From the NCBI GenBank assembly GCA_964016985.1, contig OZ024834.1:87084937-87148936 (forward strand): a DNA stretch of 64,000 bases. Reading direction: 5' to 3'. Source of the DNA: Anodontia alba (Eukaryota; Mollusca; Bivalvia; Lucinida; Lucinidae). Position numbers and translations under genes: made by a program. Below, one piece after another: positions 42,485 to 56,000 of this stretch (position 1 is its first letter; every line of letters starts with the position of its first letter). The notes beneath the pieces were generated by a model that was not told the origin of the DNA, ran no database searches, and saw only the letters and a list, made by a program, of their open reading frames with translations.

Positions 42485-45400
42485 ATTTTTTCAAATTCCA
42501 AAAAACCTTTGAAAATGATGAAAACAACCACGAGTTGACCACAGGACACTTGAAAAGTAAATATTTGCTCATTTGGGTGAGAAATAAGTGAAAATGTGAA
42601 ATGCCCCAAAATAACAATTTTCTCGAAGGTCCGCGGTCATGAAAAACTACAATTTTTTTGACTTTCTGGAAAGTCTTAAAAACTGATGAAAATCACCACC
42701 AGTTGACAACAGGACACTTGAATTATAAATATTTGCCCATTTGGATGAGAAATATGCAAATTTGTGAAATGCCCAAAATGACATTTTTCACACAGGGCCG
42801 GGGTGGGGGAAAACTTCAATTTTTTCAACTTTCCAAAAAACCTCTTAAAATGATAAACACCACCACCAGTTGACCACAGGACACTTGTAAAGTAAATATT
42901 TGCTCATTTGGGTGAGAAATAAGTGAAAATGTGAAATGCCCCAAAATGACAATTTTCTCGCAGGTCGCGGTCATGAAAAACTTCAATTTTTTTTACTTTC
43001 TGGAAAGTCTTCAAAACTGATGAAATTCACCACCAGTTGACCACAGGACACTTGAAATGTAAATATTTGCCCATTTGGATGAAGAACATGCAAATTTGTG
43101 AAATGCCCAAAATGACATTTTCCAAGCACGGCTGGGGTGGGGGAAAACTTCAATTTTTTCAACTTTCCAAAATTCCTCTTAAAATGATGAAAACAACCAC
43201 CAGTTGACCACAGGACACTTGAAAAGTAAATATTTGCTCATTTGGGTGAGAAATAAGTGAAAACGTGAAATGCCCCAAAATGACAACTATCTCGCAGGTC
43301 CGCGTTAATGAAAAACTGCAATTTTTTTTACTTTCTGGAAAGTCTTTAAAACTGATGAAAATCACCACCACTTGACCACAGGACACTTGAAATATAAATA
43401 TTTGCCCATTTGGATGAGAAATATGCAAATTTGTGAAATGCCCAAAATGACATTTTTCACGCAGGGCCGGGGGTGGGGAAAATCTTCAATTTTTTCAACT
43501 CTCCAAAAAGCCTTTTAAAATGATGAAAACAACCACCAGTTGACCACAGGACACTTGAAAAGTAAATATTTGCTCATTTGGCTGAGAAATAAGTGAAAAT
43601 GTGAAATGCCCTAAATGACAATTCTCTCGCAGGTCCGCGGTCATGAAAAACTTCAATTTTTTCGACTTTCTGGAAAGTCTTTAAAACTGATGAAAACCAC
43701 CACCAGTTGACCCCACGACACTTGAAACGTAAATATTTGCCCATTTGGATGAGAAATATGCAAGTTTGTGAAATGCCCAAAATGACATTTTTCACACAGA
43801 GCCGGGGTGGGGAAAACCTTCAATTTTTTCAACCCTCCAAAAATCCTTTTAAAATGATGAAAACAACCACCAGTTGACCACAGGACACTTGAAAAGTAAA
43901 TATTTGCTCATTTGGGTGAGAGATAAGTGAAAATGTGAAATGCCCCAAAATGACAATTCTCTCGCAGGTCCGCGGTCATGAAAAACTTCAATTTTTTCGA
44001 CTTTCTGGAAAGTCTTTAAAACTGATGAAAACCACCACCAGTTGACTCCAGGACACTTGAAAGGTAAATATTTGCCCATTTGGATGAGAAATATGCAAGT
44101 TTGTGAAATGCCCAAAATGACATTTTTTAGCAGGGCTAGGGTGGGGAAAATCTTCAATTTTTTCAACTCTCCAAAAAGCCTTTTAAAATGATGAAAACAA
44201 CCACCAGTTGACCACAGGACACTTGAAAAGTAAATATTTGCTCATATGGGTGAGAAATAAGTGAAAATGTGAAATGCCCCAAAATGACAATTCTCTCGCA
44301 GGTCCGCGGTCATGAAAAACTTCAATTTTTTCGACTTTCTGGAAAGTCTTTAATACTGATGAAAACCACCACCAGTTGACCACAGGACACTTGAAAGGTA
44401 AATATTTGCCCATTTGGATGAGAAATATGCAAGTTTGTGAAATGCCCAAAATGACATTTTTCATGCAGGGCCGGGGTGGGGAAAATCTTCAATTTTTTCA
44501 ACTCTCCAAAAAGCCTTTTAAAATGATGAAAACAACCACCAGTTGACCTTAGGACACTTGAAAAGTAAATATTTGCTCATTTGGGTGAGAAATAAGTGAA
44601 AATGTGAAATGCCCCAAAATGACAATTCTCTCGCAGGTCCGCGTTCATGAAAAACTTCAATTTTTTCGACTTTCTGGAACGTCTTTAAAACTGATGAAAA
44701 CCACCACCAGTTGACCCCAGGACACCTGAAAGGTAAATATTTGCCCATTTGGATGAGAAATATGCAAGTTTGTGAAATGCCCAAAATGACATTTTTCACG
44801 CAGGGCCGGGGTGGGGAAAATCTTCAATTTTTTCGACTCTCCAAAAAGCCATTTAAAATGATGAAAACAACCACCAGTTGACCACAGGACACTTGAAAAG
44901 TAAATATTTGCTCATTTGGGTGAGAAATAAGTGAAAATGTGAAATGCCCCAAAATGACAATTCTCTCGCAGGTCCGCGGTCATGAAAAACTTCAATTTTT
45001 TCGACTTTCTGGAAAGTCTTTAAAACTGATGAAAACCACCACCAGTTGACCCCAGGACACTTGAAAGGTAAATATTTGCAGATTTGGATGAGAAATATGC
45101 AAGTTTGTGAAATGCCCAAAATGACATTTTTCACGCAGGCCGGGGTGGGGAAAATCTTCAATTTTTTCAACTCTCCAAAAAGCCTTTTAAAGTGATGAAA
45201 ACAACCACCAGTTGACCACAGGACACTTGAAAAGTAAATATTTGCTCATTCGGGTGAGAAATAAGTGAAAATGTGAAATGCCCCAAAATGACAATTCTCT
45301 CGCAGGTCCGCAGTCATGAAAAATTTCAATTGTTTCGACTTTCTGGAAAGTCTTTAAAACTGATGAAAACCACCACCAGTTGACCCCAGGACACTTGGAA

Positions 45401-45930
45401 GGTAAATATTTGCCCATTTGGATCAGAAATATGCAAGTTTGTGAAATGCCCAAACTGACATTTTTCACGCAGGGCCAGGTTGGGGAAAATCTTCAATTTT
45501 TTCAACTCTCCAAAAAGCCTTTTAAAATGATGAAAACAACCACCAGTTGACCACAGGACACTTGAAAAGTAAATATTTGCTCATTTGGGTGAGAAATAAG
45601 TGAAAATGTGAAATGCCCCAAAATGACAATTCTCTCGCAGGTCCGCGGTCATGAAAAACTTCAATTTTTTCGACTTTCTGGAAAGTCTTTAAAACTGATG
45701 AAAACCACCACCAGTTGACTCCAGGACACTTGAAAGGTAAATATTTGCCCATTTGGATGAGAAATATGCAAGTTTGTGAAATGCCCAAAATGACATTTTT
45801 TAGCAGGGCTGGGGTGGGGAAAATCTTCAATTTTTTCAACTCTCCAAAAAGCCTTTTAAAATGATGAAAACAACCACCAGTTGACCACAGGACACTTGGA
45901 AAGTAAATATTTGCTCATATGTGTGAGAAA

Positions 45931-45983
45931 TGTTACCCTCTATAAATAAGGTCGATTATTATTATTATTATTATTATTATTAA
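45931..45983 (+). mobile_element. tiny 5'-truncated LINE tail inserted in the satellite
   Basis: Within GTGAGAAATAAGTG of half A, an insert TGTTACCCTCTATAAATAAG, GTCGATT and about nine ATT units appears, with AAAT on both sides. A TACCCTCTATAAATAA sequence followed by ATT repeats is the style of a non-LTR retrotransposon 3' end. Confidence 0.6.
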
Positions 45984-48900
45984 ATAAGTGAAAATGTGAA
46001 ATGCCCCAAAATGACAATTCTCTCGCAGGTCCGCGGTCATGAAAAACTTCAATTTTTTCGACTTTCTGGAAAGTCTTTAATACTGATGAAAACCACCACC
46101 AGTTGACCACAGGACACTTGAAAGGTAAATATTTGCCCATTTGGATGAGAAATATGCAAGTTTGTGAAATGCCCAAAATGACATTTTTCACGCAGGGCCG
46201 GTGTGGGGAAAATCTTCAATTTTTTCAACTCTCCAAAAAGCCTTTTAAAATGATGAAAACAACCATCAGTTGACCACAGGACACTTGAAAAGTAAATATT
46301 TGCTTATTTGGGTGAGAAATAAGTGAAAATGTGAAATGCCCCAAAATGACAATTCTCTTGCAGGTCCGCGGTCATGAAAAACTTCAATTTTTTCGACTTT
46401 CTGGAACGTCTTTAAAACTGATGAAAACCACCACCAGTTGACCCCAGGACACCTGAAAGGTAAATATTTGCCCATTTGGATGAGAAATATGCAAGTTTGT
46501 GAAATGCCCAAAATGACATTTTTCACGCAGGGCCGGGGTGGGGAAAATCTTCAATTTTTTCATCTCTCCAAAAAGCCTTTTAAAAGGATGAAAATAACCA
46601 CCAGTTGACCACAGGACACTTGAAAAGTAAATATTTGCTCATTTGGGTGAGAAATAAGTGAAAATATGAAATGCCCCAAAATGACAATTCTCTCGCAGGT
46701 CCGCGGTCATGAAAAACTTCAATTTTTTCGACTTTCTGGAAAGTCTTTAAAACTGATGAAAACCACCACCAGTTGACCCAGGACACTTGAAAGGTAAATA
46801 TTTGCCCATTTGGATGAGAAATATGCAAGTTTGTCAAATGCCCAAAATGACATTTTTCACGCAGGGCCATGGTGGGGAAAATCTTCAATGTTTTCAACTC
46901 TCCAAAAAGCCTATTAAAATGATGAAAACAACCACCAGTTGACCACAGGACACTTGAAAAGTAAATATTTGCTCATTTGGGTGAGAAATAAGTGAAAATG
47001 TGAAATGCCCCAAAATGACAATTCTCTCGCAGGTCCGCGGTCATGAAAAACTTCAATTTTTTCGACTTTCTGGAAAGTCTTTAAAACTGATGAAAACCAC
47101 CACCAGTTGACCCCAGGACACTTGAAAGGTAAATATTTGCCCATTTGGATGAGAAATATGCAAGTTTGTGAAATGCCCAAAATGACATTTTTCACGCAGG
47201 GCCGGGGTGGGGAAAATCTTCAATTTTTTCAACTCTCCAATAAGCCTTTAAAAATGATGAAAACAACCACCAGTTGACCACAGGACACTTGAAAAGTAAA
47301 TATTTGCTCATTTGGGTGAGAAATAACTGAAAATGTGAAAAGCCCCAAAATGACAATTCTCTCGCAGGTCCGCGGTCATCAAAAACTTCAATTTTTTCGA
47401 CTTTCTGGAAAGTCTTTAAAACTGATGAAAACCACCACCAGCTGACCGCAGGACACTTGAAAGGTAAATATTTGCCCATTTGGATGAGAAATATGCAAGT
47501 TTGTGAAATGCCCAAAATGACATTTTTCACGCAGGGCCGGGGTGGGGAAAATCTTCAATGTTTTCAACTCTCCAAAAAGCCTTTTAAAATGATGAAAACA
47601 ACCACCAGTTGACCACAGGACACTTGAAAAGTAAATATTTGCTCATTTGGGTGAGAAATAAGTGAAAATGTGAAATGCCCCAAAATGACAATTCTCTCGC
47701 TGGTCCGCGGTCATGAAAAACTTCAATTTTTTCGACTTTCTGGAAAGTCTTTAAAACTGATGAAAACCACCACCAGTTGACCCCAGGACACTTGAAAGGT
47801 AAATATTTGCCCATTTGGATGAGAAATATGCAAGTTTGTGAAATGCCCAAAATGACATTTTTCACGCAGGGCTGGGGTGGGGAAAATCTTCAATTTTTTT
47901 CAACTCTCCAAAAAGCCTTTTAAAATGATGAAAACAACCACCAGTTGACCACAGGACACTTGAAAAGTAAATATTTGCTCATTTGGGTGAGAAATAAGTG
48001 AAAATGTGAAATGCCCCAAAATGACAATTCTCTCGCAGGTCCGCGGTCATCAAAAACTTCAATTTTTTCGACTTTTTGGAAAGTCTTTAAAACTGATGAA
48101 AACCACCACCAGTTGACCCCAGGACACTTGAAAGGTAAATATTTGCCCATTTGGATGAGAAATATGCAAGTTTGTGAAATGCCCAAAATGACATTTTTCA
48201 CGCAGGGCCGGGGTGGGGAAAATCTTCAATTTTTTCAACTCACCAAAAAGCCTTTTAAAATGATGAAAACAACCACCAGTTGACCACAGGACACTTGAAA
48301 AGTAAATATTTGCTCATTTGGGTGAGAAATAAGTGAAAATGTGAAATGCCCCAAAATGACAATTCTCTCGCAGGTCCGCGGTCATGAAAAACTTCAATTT
48401 TTTCGACTTTCTGGAAAGTCTTTAAAACTGATGAAAACCACCACCAGTTGACCCCAGGACACTTGAAAGGTAAATATTTGCCCATTTGGATGAGAAATAT
48501 GCAAGTTTGTGAAATGCCCAAAATGACATTTTTCACGCAGGGCCGGGGTGGGGAAAATCTTCAATTTTTTCAACTCTCCAAAAAGCCTTTTAAAATGATG
48601 AAAACAACCACCAGTTGACCACAGGACACTTGAAAAGTAAATATTTGCTCATTTGGGTGAGAAATAAGTGAAAATGTGAAATGCCCCAAAATGACAATTC
48701 TCTCGCAGGTCCGCGGTCATGAAAAACTTCAATTTTTTCGACTTTCTGGAAAGTCTTTAAAACTGATGAAAACCACCACCAGTTGACCCCAGGACACTTG
48801 AAAGGTAAATATTTGCCCATTTGGATGAGAAATATGCAAGTTTGTGAAATGCCCAAAATGACATTTTTCACGCAGGGCCGGGGTGGGGAAAATCTTCAAT

Positions 48901-50039
48901 TTTTTCAACTCTCCAAAAAGCCTTTTAAAATGATGAAAACAACCACCAGTTGACCACAGGGCACTTGAAAAGTAAATATTTGCTCATTTGGGTGAGAAAT
49001 AAGTGAAAATGTGAAATGCCCCAAAATGACAATTCTCTCGCAGGTCCGCAGTCATGAAAAACTTCAATTTTTTCGACTTTCTGGAAAGTCTTTAAAACTG
49101 ATGAAAACCACCACCAGTTGACCCCAGGACACTTGAAAGGTAAATATTTGCCCATTTGGATGAGAAATATGCAAGTTTGTGAAATGCCCAAAATGACATT
49201 TTTCACGCAGGGCCGGGGATGGGAAAATCTTCAATTTTTTCAACTCTCCAAAAAGCCTTTTAAAATGATGAAAACAACCACCAGTTGACCACAGGACACT
49301 TGAAAAGTAAATATTTGCTCATTTGGGTGAGAAATAAGTGAAAATGTGAAATGCCCCAAAATGACAATTCTCTCGCAGGTCCGCGGTCATGAAAAACTTC
49401 AATTTTTTCGACTTTCTGGAAAGTCTTTAAAACTGATGAAAACCACCACCAGTTGACCCCAGGACACTTGAAAGGTAAATATTTGCCCATTTGGATGAGA
49501 AATATGCAAGTTTGTGAAATGCCCAAAATGACATTTTTCACGCAGGGCCGGGGTGGGGAAAATCTTCAATTTTTTCAACTCTCCAAAAAGCCTTTTAAAA
49601 TGATGAAAACAACCACCAGTTGACCACAGGACACTTGAAAAGTAAATATTTGCTCATTTGGGTGAGAAATAAGTGAAAATGTGAAATGCCCCAAAATGAC
49701 AATTCTCTCGCAGGTCCGCGGTCATGAAAAACTTCAATTTTTTCGACTTTCTGGAAAGTCTTTAAAACTGATGAAAACCACCACCAGTTGACCCCAGGAC
49801 ACTTGAAAGGTAAATATTTGCCCATTTGGATGAGAAATATGCAAGTTTGTGAAATGCCCAAAATGACATTTTTCACGCAGGGCCGGGGTGGGGAAAATCT
49901 TCAATTTTTTCAACTCTCCAAAAAGCTTTTTAAAATGATGAAAACAACCACCAGTTGACCACAGGACACTTGAAAAGTAAATATTTGCTCATTTGGGTGA
50001 GAAATAAGTGAAAATGTGAAATGCCCCAAAATGACAATT

Positions 50040-50080
50040 CTCTCGCAGGTCCGCGGTCAATGCCCAAAATGACATTTTTC
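50040..50080. repeat. junction of a truncated satellite unit
   Basis: The sequence goes from GCAGGTCCGCGGTCA of half A straight to ATGCCCAAAATGAC of half B, removing about 130 bp. The next unit is normal. Confidence 0.9.
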
Positions 50081-53000
50081 ACGCAGGGCCGGGGTGGGGA
50101 AAATCTTCAATTTTTTCAACTCTCCAAAAAGCCTTTTAAAATGATGAAAACAACCACCAGTTGACCACAGGACACTTGAAAAGTATATATTTGCTCATTT
50201 GGGTGAGAAATAAGTGAAAATGTGAAATGCCCCAAACTGACAATTCTCTCGCAGGTCCGCGGTCATGAAAAACTTCAATTTTTTCGACTTTCTGGAAAGT
50301 CTTTAAAACTGATGAAAACCACCACCAGTTGACCCCAGGACAATTAGAAGGTAAATATTTGCCCATTTGGATGAGAAATATGCAAGTTTGTAAAAATGCC
50401 CAAAATGACATTTTTCACGCAGGGCCGGGATGGGGAAAATCTTCAATTTTTTCAACTCTCCAAAAAGCCTTTTAAAATGATGAAAACAACCACCAGTTTA
50501 CCACAGGACACTTGAAAAGTAAATATTTGCTCGTTTGGGTGAGAAATAAGTGAAAATGTGAAATGCCCCAAAATGACAATTCTCTCGCAGGTCCGCGGTC
50601 ATGAAAAACTTCAATATTTTCGACTTTCTGGAAAGTCTTTAAAACTGATGAAAACCACCACCAGTTGACCCCAGGACACTTGAAAGGTAAATATTTGCCC
50701 ATTTGGATGAGAAATATGCAAGTTTGTGAAATGCCCAAAATGACATTTTTCACGCAGGGCCGGGGTGGGGAAAATCTTCAATTTTTTCAACTCTCCAAAA
50801 AGCCTTTTAAAATGATGAAAACAACCACCAGTTGACCACAGGACACTTGAAAAGTAAATATTTGCTCATTTGGGTGAGAAATAAGTGAAAATGTGAAATG
50901 CCCCAAAATGACAATTCTCTCGCAGGTCCGCGGTCATGAAAAACTTCAATTTTTTCGACTTTCTGGAAAGTCTTTAAAACTGATGAAAACCACCACCAGT
51001 TGACCCCAGGACACTTGAAAGGTAAATATTTGCCCATTTGGATGAGAAATATGCAAGTTTGTGAAATGCTAAAAATGACATTTTTCACGCAGGGCCGGGG
51101 TGGGGAAAATCTTCAATTTTTTCAACTCTCCAAAAAGCCTTTTAAAATGATGAAAACAACCACCAGTTGACCACAGGACACTTGAAAAGTAAATATTTGC
51201 TCATTTGGGTGAGAAATAAGTGAAAATGTGAAATGCCCCAAAATGACAATTCTCTCGCAGGTCCGCGGTCATGAAAAACTTCAATTTTTTCGACTTTCTG
51301 GAAAGTCTTTAAAACTGATGAAAACCACCACCAGTTGACCCCAGGACACTTGAAAGGTAAATATTTGCCCATTTGGATGAGAAATATGCAAGTTTGTGAA
51401 ATGCCCAAAATGACATTTTTCACGCAGGGCCGGGGTAGGGAAAATCTTCAATTTTTTCAACTCTCCAAAAAGCCTTTTAAAATGATGAAAACAACCACCA
51501 GTTGACCACAGGACACTTGAAAAGTAAATATTTGCTCATTTGGGTGAGAAATAAGTGAAAATGTGAAATGCCCCAAAATGACAATTCTCTCGCAGGTCCG
51601 CGGTCATGAAAAACTTCAATTTTTTCGACTTTCTGGAAAGTCTTTAAAACTGATGAAAACCACCACCAGTTGACCCCAGGACACTTGAAAGGTAAATATT
51701 TGCCCATTTGGATGAGAAATATGCAAGTTTGTGAAATGCCCAAAATGACATTTTTCACACAGGGCCGGGGTGGGGAAAATCTTCAATTTTTTCAACTCTC
51801 CAAAAAGCCTTTTAAAATGATGAAAACAACCACCAGTTGACCACAGGACACTTGAAAAGTAAATATTTGCTCATTTGGGTGAGAAATAAGTGAAAATGTG
51901 ATATGCCCCAAAATGACAATTCTCTCGCAGGTCCGCGGTCATGAAAAACTTCAATTTTTTCGACTTTCTGGAAAGTCTTTAAAACTGATGAAAACCACCA
52001 CCAGTTGACCCCAGGACACTTGAAAGGTAAATATTTGCCCATTTGGATGAGAAATATGCAAGTTTGTGAAATGCCCAAAATGACATTTTTCACGCAGGGC
52101 CGGGGTGGGGAAAATCTTCAATTTTTTCAACTCTCCAAAAAGCCTTTTAAAATGATGAAAACAACCACCAGTTGACCACAGGACACTTGAAAAGTAAATA
52201 TTTGCTCATTTGGGTGAGAAATAAGTGAAAATGTGAAATGCCCCAAAATGACAATTCTCTCGCAGGTCCGCGGTCATGAAAAAACTTCAATTTTTTCGAC
52301 TTTCTGGAAAGTCTTTAAAACTGATGAAAACCACCACCAGTTGACCCCAGGACACTTGAAAGGTAAATATTTGCCCATTTGGATGAGAAATATGCAAGTT
52401 TGTGAAATGCCCAAAATGACATTTTTCATGCAGGGCCGGGTTGGGAAAATCTTCAATTTTTTCAACTCTCCAAAAAGCCTTTTAAAATGATGAAAACAAC
52501 CACCAGTTGACCACAGGACACTTGAAATGTAAATATTTCCTCATTTGGGTGAGAAATAAGTGAAAATGTGAAATGCCCCAAAATGACAATTCTCTCGCAG
52601 GTCCGCGGTCATGAAAAACTTCAATTTTTTCGACTTTCTGGAAAGTCTTTAAAACTGATGAAAACCACCACCAGTTGACCCCAGGACACTTGAAAGGTAA
52701 ATATTTGCCCATTTGGATGAGAAATATGCAAGTTTGTGAAATGCCCAAACTGACATTTTTCATGCAGGGCCGGGGTGGGGAAAATCTTCAATTTTTTCAA
52801 CTCTCCAAAAAGCCTTTTAAAATGATGAAAACAACCACCAGTTGACCACAGGACACTTGAAAAGTAAATATTTGCTCATTTGGGTGAGAAATAAGTGAAA
52901 ATGTGAAATGCCCCAAAATGACAATTCTCTCGCAGGTCCGCGGTCATGAAAAACTTCAATTTTTTCGACTTTCTGGAAAGTCTTTAAAACTGATGAAAAG

Positions 53001-56000
53001 CACCACCAGTTGACCTCAGGACACTTGAAAGGTAAATATTTGCCCATTTGGATGAGAAATATGCAAGTTTGTGAAATGCCCAAAATGACATTTTTCACGC
53101 AGGGCCGGGGTGGGGAAAATCTTCAATTTTTTCAACTCTCCAAAAAGCCTTTTAAAATGATGAAAACAACCACCAGTTGACCACAGGACACTTGAAAAGT
53201 AAATATTTGCTCATTTGGGTGAGAAATAAGTGAAAATGTGAAATGCCCCAAAATGACAATTCTCTCGCAGGTCCGCGGTCATGAAAAACTTCAATTTTTT
53301 CGACTTTCTGGAAAGTCTTTAAAACTGATGAAAACCACCACCAGTTGACCCCAGGACACTTGAAAGGTAAATATTTGCCCATTTGGATGAGAAATATGCA
53401 AGTTTGTGAAATGCCCAAAATGACATTTTTCACGCAGGGCCGGGGTGGGGAAAATCTTCAATTTTTTCAATTCTCCAAAAAGCCTTTTAAAATGATGAAA
53501 ACAACCACCAGTTGACCACAGGACACTTGAAAAGTAAATATTTGCTCATTTGGGTGAGAAATAAGTGAAAATGTGAAATGCCCCAAAATGACAATTCTCT
53601 CGCAGGTACGCGGTCATGAAAAACTTCTATTTTTTCGACTTTCTGGAAAGTCCTTAAAACTGATGAAAACCACCACCAGTTGACCCCAGGATACTTGAAA
53701 GGTAAATATTTGCCCATTTGGATGAGAAATATGCAAGTTTGTGAAATGCCCAAAATGACATTTTTCACGCAGGGCCGGGGTGGGGAAAATCTTCAATTTT
53801 TTCAACTCTCCAAAAAGCCTTTTAAAATGATGAAAACAACCACCAGTTGACCACAGGACACTTGAAAAGTAAATATTTGCTCATTTGGGTGAGAAATAAG
53901 TGAAAATGTGAAATGCCCCAAAATGACAATTCTCTCGCAGGTCCGCGGTCATGAAAAACTTCAATTTTTTCGACTTTCTGGAAAGTCTTTAAAACTGATG
54001 AAAACCACCACCAGTTGACCCCAGGACACTTGAAAGGTAAATATTTGCCCATTTGGATGAGAAATATGCAAGTTTGTGAAATGCTAAAAATGACATTTTT
54101 CACGCAGGGCCGGGGTGGGGAAAATCTTCAATTTTTTCAACTCTCCAAAAAGCCTTTTAAAATGATGAAAACAACCACCAGTTGACCACAGGACACTTGA
54201 AAAGTAAATATTTGCTCATTTGGGTGAGAAATAAGTGAAAATGTGAAATGCCCCAAAATGACAATTCTCTCGCAGGTCCGCGGTCATGAAAAACTTCAAT
54301 TTTTTCGACTTTCTGGAAAGTCTTTAAAACTGATGAAAACCACCACCAGTTGACCCCAGGACACTTGAAAGGTAAATATTTGCCCATTTGGATGAGAAAT
54401 ATGCAAGTTTGTGAAATGCCCAAAATGACATTTTTCACGCAGGGCCGGGGTGGGGAAAATCTTCAATTTTTTCAACTCTCCAAAAAGCCTTTTAAAATGA
54501 TGAAAACAACCACCAGTTGACCACAGGACACTTGAAAAGTAAATATTTGCTCATTTGGGTGAGAAATAAGTGAAAATGTGAAATGCCCCAAAATGACAAT
54601 TCTCTCGCAGGTCCGCGGTCATGAAAAACTTCAATTTTTTCAACTTTCTTGAAAGTCTTTAAAACTGATGAAAACCACCACCAGTTGACCCCAGGACACT
54701 TGAAAGGTAAATATTTGCCCATTTGGATGAGAAATATGCAAGTTTGTGAAATGCCCAAAATGACATTTTTCACGCAGGGCCGGGGTGGGGAAAATCTTCA
54801 ATTTTTTCAACTCTCCAAAAAGCCTTTTAAAAGGATGAAAACAACCACCAGTTGACCACAGGACACTTGAAAAGTAAATATTTGCTCATTTGGGTGAGAA
54901 ATAAGTGAAAATGTGAAATGCCCCAAAATGACAATTCTCTCGCAGGTCCGCGGTCATGAAAAACTTCAATTTTTTCGACTTTCTGGAAAGTCTTTAAAAC
55001 TGATGAAAACCACCACCAGTTGACCCCAGGACACTTGAAAGGTAAATATTTGCCCATTTGGATGAGAAATATGCAAGTTTGTGAAATGCCCAAAATGACA
55101 TTTTTCACGCAGGGCCGGGGTGGGGAAAATCTTCAATTTTTTCAACTCTCCAAAAAGCCTTTTAAAATGATGAAAACAACCACCAGTTGACCACAGGACA
55201 CTTGAAAAGTAAATATTTGCTCATTTGGGTGAGAAATAAGTGAAAATGTGAAATGCCCCAAAATGACAATTCTCTCGCAGGTCCGCGGTCATGAAAAACT
55301 TCAATTTTTTCGACTTTCTGGAAAGTCTTTAAATCTGATGAAAACCACCACCAGTTGACCCCAGGACACTTGAAAGGTAAATATTTGCCCATTTGGATAA
55401 AAAATATGCAAGTTTGTGAAATGCCCAAAATGACATTTTTCACGCAGGGCCGGGGTGGGGAAAATCTTCAATTTTTTCAACTCTCCAAAAAGCCTTTTAA
55501 AATGATGAAAACAACCACCAGTTGACCACAGGACACTTGAAAAGTAAATATTTGCTCATTTGGGTGAGAAATAAGTGAAAATGTGAAATGCCCCAAAATG
55601 ACAATTCTCTCGCAGGTCCGCGGTCATGAAAAACTTCAATTTTTTCGACTTTCTGGAAAGTCTTTAAAACTGATGAAAACCACCACCAGTTGACCCCAGG
55701 ACACTTGAAAGGTAAATATTTGCCCATTTGGATGAGAAATATGCAAGTTTGTGAAATGCCCAAAATGACATTTTTCACGCAGGGCCGGGGTGGGGAAAAT
55801 CTTCAATTTTTTCAACTCTCCAAAAAGCCTTTTAAAATGATGAAAACAACCACCAGTTGACCACAGGACACTTGAAAAGTAAATATTTGCTCATTTGGGT
55901 GAGAAATAAGTGAAAATGTGATATGCCCCAAAATGACAATTCTCTCGCAGGTCCGCGGTCATGAAAAACTTCAATTTTTTCCACTTTCTGGAAAGTCTTT

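Noticed and set aside
48740..48765. Heat-shock-element-like palindrome TTCTGGAA in half A
   Set aside because: Only two inverted GAA units are present; the third needed for a typical element is missing. Not reported as regulatory.
48764..48830. Hammerhead ribozyme in the satellite (each half boundary reads CTGATGAAAAC)
   Set aside because: CTGATGA is present, but no stem II follows it and the next GAAA (in CTTGAAAGG) is not positioned by a helix, so the fold fails by eye.
48596..48930. CENP-B box in the satellite unit
   Set aside because: The closest match around TTTCGACTTTCTGGAAAG shares only the TTCG start with NTTCGNNNNANNCGGGN. The required A and CGGG are absent.
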